The notes beneath the pieces are model-generated. The model was not told the origin of the DNA. It saw nothing but the letters and a program-made list of their open reading frames with translations, and ran no database searches. Below are positions 12,790 through 15,572 of a stretch of 15,572 bases of DNA, in pieces. The translations under genes and the position numbers were made by a program. The stretch covers positions 1 to 15,572 of the forward strand of contig DASQLQ010000180.1 in the NCBI GenBank assembly GCA_035629935.1, read 5' to 3'. Position 1 is the first letter of the stretch, and each line of letters starts with the position of its first letter. This stretch comes from DASQLQ01 sp035629935 (GTDB taxonomy: Bacteria; Actinomycetota; CADDZG01; WHSQ01).

Positions 12790-13283
12790 TTGACGAACTG
12801 CAGGGGGATCCCGAAGTCTTTCTCGCGAAGCTCTCCCATCACGTCTTGCAGCACATCACGAGACTTTGACGAGACTCGGACCTGGTCACCTTGTATCGCG
12901 ACTTGAGCTTTGACCTTGAGATCTTTGACGGCTTTGACGATCTCTCGTGCCTTGTCCTGTGAGATCCCTTGGTTGAGTCCCAACACCTGGCGCGCGGTTC
13001 CTCCGGCGGCCGGCTGTATGTCGCCACGCTGCAGGGACTTGAGCGGAACCTTCCGCTTCACGAACTTCTCGTCCAGCACTTTTACGCAGTCTTTGACCTT
13101 CTGGTCGGTGTTCGACTTGATAACTATCGAAGGCGTGTTGTTCTCCTCCGAGAGCTCGATGGAGGAGCCCGTGTCCTTGAAGTCGTAACGCTGGGTGATC
13201 TCGCGTTGCGCTTGATCGATCGCGTTCCGTACTTCCTGGAGGTCGATCTCGGAAACGACGTCGAACGATGAGTCTTTAGCCAT
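12780..13283 (-). CDS. YajQ family nucleotide-binding protein
   Basis: A 167-residue protein of the YajQ (UPF0234) family, near the usual 160-165 residues. It opens AKDSSFDVVSEIDLQEVRNAIDQAQREITQRYDFKDTGSSIEL. The centre is LDEKFVKRKVPLKSLQRGDIQPAAGGTARQVLGLNQGISQDKAREIVKAVKDLKVKAQVAIQGDQVRVSSKSRDVLQ and the end is DFGIPLQFVNYR; all three are hallmarks. Members bind nucleic acid or nucleotides, and a Xanthomonas relative binds cyclic di-GMP. The ATG at 13283 lies 12 bp after the stop of the response regulator gene upstream, so the two are probably cotranscribed, although no ribosome site is visible. That pairing hints at a second-messenger link, which is inference. It overlaps the HAD gene tail-to-tail. 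Confidence 0.95.
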   Translation of the reverse strand: MAKDSSFDVVSEIDLQEVRNAIDQAQREITQRYDFKDTGSSIELSEENNTPSIVIKSNTDQKVKDCVKVLDEKFVKRKVPLKSLQRGDIQPAAGGTARQVLGLNQGISQDKAREIVKAVKDLKVKAQVAIQGDQVRVSSKSRDVLQDVMGELREKDFGIPLQFVNYR

Positions 13284-13295
13284 GGAGGGAGGTTA

Positions 13296-13643
13296 TTAGA
13301 TGAAACTCTTGAGGAGAGGCATCAGCTCTCCTACGCGGTCCTTGTTCAGGTACGCGTCGGCCCATACGGGCCTGGTGTTGAGGATCGCCGAGAAGGCGAC
13401 GATCTTGGACTCCGGAGCGATGGTTCTGAGGATCTCGGCCGCTCCGCTGCCATCCAGCCGGGGCAGTAGATAGTCGAGGATCACGAAGTCGGGTTGGTGC
13501 TTCAGAGCAAGCGGTACCGCCTCAACTCCGTTCGAAGCCTCGCCCACGACGGTGAATCCGGACGTCTCGCAGAGCAACCGCAACACATGACGGATCTCTT
13601 CTTCGTCGTCAACGATTAGGACGCTTGGTTCGCCTTCGGTCAC
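13296..13643 (-). CDS. Single-domain response regulator (receiver only)
   Basis: A 115-residue CheY-like receiver without an output domain. The acidic pair is D12-D13 in VLIVDDEEEIRHVL, the phosphoacceptor is D57 in DFVILDYLLPRLDG, the switch serine is S85 in IVAFSAI and the conserved lysine is K101 in YLNKDR. All active-site residues are present, so phosphorylation is likely. Output must be through protein contact. No histidine kinase lies in the window. The GTG start at 13641-13643 lacks a clear ribosome site and lies next to a short inverted repeat TGAGA-ACTG-TCTCA (13645-13658). A YajQ-family gene follows 12 bp downstream on the same strand. Confidence 0.93.
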   Translation of the reverse strand: MTEGEPSVLIVDDEEEIRHVLRLLCETSGFTVVGEASNGVEAVPLALKHQPDFVILDYLLPRLDGSGAAEILRTIAPESKIVAFSAILNTRPVWADAYLNKDRVGELMPLLKSFI

Positions 13644-13767
13644 GTGAGAACTGTCTCATGTCGATTGAGTTCAAGAAAGAGAAAATCGTCGTTTCGCCCG
13701 AGAACTCACCAACTTGTGACGTTATGAACATGCCTGCTCACGCTGCGTGTCCGAATCGTCCGAATGT

Positions 13768-13797
13768 TTGACAGGTCGTGCGCGAGGTTGGTAGAGA
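13768..13797 (+). promoter_or_regulatory. Putative promoter of the secreted CAP-domain gene
   Basis: A perfect -35 hexamer TTGACA (13768-13773) is followed after 18 nt by a weak -10 TAGAGA (13792-13797). About 70 nt of leader follow, with a small CCCC-TCGC-GGGG hairpin (13840-13851) just before the ribosome site AAGGAG. The rest of the region 13644-13869 shows no gene. Confidence 0.45.
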
Positions 13798-13869
13798 GGG
13801 GTTCTTCCCAATCAAGAAAAGCGGCGGAAACAACGATTTCCCCTCGCGGGGCTGAAGGAGTGTTTCAAC

Positions 13870-14394
13870 GTGCTTTATTCGCGCGCACGATCTTTACGTA
13901 CGAAGAAGCGCACGGCGGTGCTCATAGCCTCTGCTGTAGCAGCTTTTATGGTCGTTGGACCGACGGCCTCATCGATGGAGGCCGGTACCCGTAGGGGTTC
14001 CGGCTACAACTTCAAATCGGCCGAGCAATGCTTCATGAAGAAGATCAACCAGGCTCGCCAACGCCGCGGGTTGCGTGCTCTCCAGTGGGATAAGCAGCTC
14101 GGCTACGTGGCCCGCGTTCATGCGAACGAGATGGCCCGGCAGCGCGCCGTTTATCACGACGCAAACGTCGGCAACGAAGTGACGCGATGGAGGTCCATCG
14201 CGCAGAACACGGGTCGCGGACGCAGTTGCAAAAGGACGTTCAAGTCATTCATGCGCTCGGCCCCTCACCAGCACAACATCATGGGGACCTGGCGATACCT
14301 AGGGGTCGGGATCGAATACAGCGGTGCCTACGTCTACGTTCAGCAGATCTTCGAACGCAACAACAATCCCGGCAACGTCTATCACTGGCCCTAA
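13870..14394 (+). CDS. Secreted CAP/SCP-domain protein
   Basis: A 174-residue exported protein of the CAP (SCP/PR1) family. The N-terminus has basic residues (RARSLRTKKR), a hydrophobic core to about 35 and probable cleavage near 38. The CAP domain runs from SAEQCFMKKINQARQRRGLRALQWDKQLGYVARVHANEMA (H84) through VYHD (H96) to HQHNIMGTWRYLGVGIEYSGAYVYVQQIF. The usual GEN motif is replaced by AQNTG and the HxxNI motif is HQHNI, so one glutamate of the classical His/Glu cavity is missing. Cys54 and Cys120 could form a disulfide. The GTG start follows AAGGAG by 10 nt. The stop overlaps the opposing solute-binding-protein stop. It is a smaller, free relative of the CAP domain in the membrane protein at 6424-7419. 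Confidence 0.88.
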   Translation: MLYSRARSLRTKKRTAVLIASAVAAFMVVGPTASSMEAGTRRGSGYNFKSAEQCFMKKINQARQRRGLRALQWDKQLGYVARVHANEMARQRAVYHDANVGNEVTRWRSIAQNTGRGRSCKRTFKSFMRSAPHQHNIMGTWRYLGVGIEYSGAYVYVQQIFERNNNPGNVYHWP

Positions 14395-15233
14395 ACCTCT
14401 ACCGGGAAAAGCGCAGCAGCCTCCTCGATAGTCATCTCGGGATAAGCGGTCTCTTCGCCGCCGTGAGGGGTGAACGAGTGGGCGTAGAACCGTAGCCAGT
14501 CGCCCTCCGCGTCCGCTTCGGCCAGAACGCCCTCGACGAAGGCAACCCACGCAGAAGCGCCGCTCTCCACCACCGGCGCGTAGGCCTCGGTCGTCAGATC
14601 CTCTCCTACGAGCTCCAGTGCGCGGGCGCTTTTGACCAACAGCGGGAAGGCCAGCCAGTCGGCCGCAGAGAGCGCTTGGACCTTCCCCCTGGCAACGTCG
14701 ATCGAACAGGCCCTCGGGTCGGGCGGGGAGATCGGCCGAGCCTGAGGATTCAGTTGAGCGACATTGGCTCCGGTCGCCTCATCGGCGTATTGGCAGACGA
14801 CCCCATCCAAGTCCTCCACCTGTTCGATCGGTGAGTCCGTCCGCACCAGCAACCGCTGATGCGCCACATAGAACGGGTCCATAAGGGCGTAACGGTCTCC
14901 GGCCCGCCGCACGAGCTTCTCCGTGACCGTGATGAGCGGGAACGCCAGATCAGCTGAGCCCTCCCCCGGAGCCGTCAGGATCTCGGGTGGCTCCATGGGC
15001 ACGATCTCCGTGTCGACCCCCAGTGCATCGCCCACCACAGTGCCGAGGCTCGAAGTGAAGCTCTTGAATGGCTCGGCCGGAGGGACCGCGACAACCAGCT
15101 CCCCTCGTTGCTGTATCTCGCCCATCACCGTTTCCTCGGGGTCGTATTTCACGATGAGGTCGTCATCCGGCTCGGGCGGGATGCACGAAGCGAACGCGAG
15201 GGCGGCAAGGAGGCAAACACTTAGGCGGCGCAT
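14391..15233 (-). CDS. Family-3 solute-binding lipoprotein of an ABC importer
   Basis: A 280-residue extracellular binding protein of the amino-acid (family 3) type. The signal ends in LAFASC, with C17 as the probable lipidated cysteine; Phe at -3 is unusual for a lipobox. The domain begins IQQRGELVVAVPPAEPFKSF, the typical opening, and has the pattern LVRRAGDRYALMDPFYVAHQRLLVRTDSPIEQVEDLDGVVCQYADEATG. A cysteine pair (C in VCQYAD and C in RACSIDV) may form a disulfide. The mature chain is notably acidic. It follows an amino-acid-type permease by 4 bp on the same strand. The ligand cannot be read; the usual Arg/Asp carboxylate- and amine-binding pair is not obvious. The stop overlaps the CAP gene. 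Confidence 0.88.
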   Translation of the reverse strand: MRRLSVCLLAALAFASCIPPEPDDDLIVKYDPEETVMGEIQQRGELVVAVPPAEPFKSFTSSLGTVVGDALGVDTEIVPMEPPEILTAPGEGSADLAFPLITVTEKLVRRAGDRYALMDPFYVAHQRLLVRTDSPIEQVEDLDGVVCQYADEATGANVAQLNPQARPISPPDPRACSIDVARGKVQALSAADWLAFPLLVKSARALELVGEDLTTEAYAPVVESGASAWVAFVEGVLAEADAEGDWLRFYAHSFTPHGGEETAYPEMTIEEAAALFPVEV

Positions 15234-15237
15234 GTTC

Positions 15238-15572
15238 TCAGGCTACGTCGGCCTCGGCGGCCAGTTGGTCCTCGAGCCCCGTGGCTCGCTCCACTACAAC
15301 GCCCGTGCGTTCACGTTGCTTGATCTCCAGTCGCTTCGACAGACGTGAGAGCGCGAAATTGACCAGGATGAACATCGCGCCGATCACCAGGAAGACCTGA
15401 AGGAAGGGGATCGTGACACCGCAGGTGAACGGCTGACAGCTGGCGAGGATGCGGCCGTGCCGTCCCACCTCCTGGAACCCGATGATGAACGCGAGCGTCG
15501 TGTCCTTGTTCAGGGTGATCAGTTGCGACACGGTTGCCGGAACCATGCGGCGCAATCCCTGCGGAAGGATGA
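15238..15572 (-). CDS. Amino-acid-type ABC transporter permease, C-terminal part
   Basis: The last 111 residues of a HisM/GlnP-type permease; the N-terminal part lies beyond the right edge. The frame is open to the window end and reads ILPQGLRRMVPATVSQLITLNKDTTLAFIIG, the conserved cytoplasmic coupling loop of polar amino acid permeases. A last helix follows (TIPFLQVFLVIGAMFILVNFALS). The charged tail of about 35 residues (RLSKRLEIKQRERTG...) is longer than usual. A cysteine pair CQPFTC lies in the outer loop, an uncommon feature. The solute-binding lipoprotein follows 4 bp later, making an importer operon whose ATPase should lie upstream. Confidence 0.92.
   Translation of the reverse strand, partial: ILPQGLRRMVPATVSQLITLNKDTTLAFIIGFQEVGRHGRILASCQPFTCGVTIPFLQVFLVIGAMFILVNFALSRLSKRLEIKQRERTGVVVERATGLEDQLAAEADVA

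Noticed and set aside
13645..13658. TGAGA-ACTG-TCTCA as a LexA-type operator
   Set aside because: Arms are only 5 bp and do not match the actinobacterial SOS box; too short to claim.
13774..13869. Possible cyclic di-AMP riboswitch before the secreted CAP gene
   Set aside because: The context would fit, since such switches precede wall-protein genes in Actinobacteria, but the conserved core segments could not be found by eye; only a small GC hairpin is present.

Overview
The window is high-GC DNA with actinobacterial character. It has a stand-alone groEL under a perfect CIRCE operator, Tat-exported and lipoprotein products, many GTG and TTG starts, tight gene packing, DrrAB-type transporters and a CvpA-CAP envelope protein. 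No ribosomal RNA, tRNA, mobile element or CRISPR array was seen. I cannot place it below phylum (Actinomycetota likely, probably a lineage outside the well-studied genera).

Layout: (1) 1-544, the start of groL on the minus strand, with its operator and promoter at 577-632. (2) 664-3067, a reduced methylamine-utilisation-like (mau) locus. On the minus strand lie a MauD-like thiol-disulfide protein, a Tat-exported cysteine-rich MauA-like protein and a CcdA/MauF-like membrane protein. Divergently on the plus strand lies a MauE-like membrane protein, followed by a secreted protein and an alkaline-phosphatase-superfamily enzyme (to 5266). The MauA-like protein has a single tryptophan in its mature part, so it cannot form the TTQ cofactor, and no heavy chain is present. 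(3) 5266-5594, a gene-poor stretch with a hairpin repeat and a possible small membrane protein. (4) 5595-7419, larE and a CvpA-CAP fusion. (5) 7416-8351, a UDP-xylose-synthase-like gene on the minus strand, preceded by a strong bidirectional terminator and a 21-residue membrane microprotein. (6) 8668-11224, a DrrA-type ATPase and two ABC-2 permeases. (7) 11221-12789, a stand-alone Lrp/AsnC sensor domain, an unrecognised gene and a HAD hydrolase. (8) 12780-13643, a YajQ-family protein and a single-domain response regulator on the minus strand. (9) 13870-14394, a secreted CAP-domain protein. (10) 14391-15572, a family-3 solute-binding lipoprotein and the end of an amino-acid-type ABC permease, on the minus strand.

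Two signals go beyond ordinary annotation. The first is a family of five 22-nt hairpins at 2467, 2500, 5266, 8506 and 11520. All lie between genes. Read in one orientation they share an invariant core and show compensatory and G-U changes in the stem, and four of the five sit just upstream of a start codon on the sense strand. The second is the mau-like thiol-redox set built around a cysteine-rich exported protein that cannot carry TTQ. In addition, all four convergent junctions between confidently called genes overlap at their stop codons, leaving no room for terminators.
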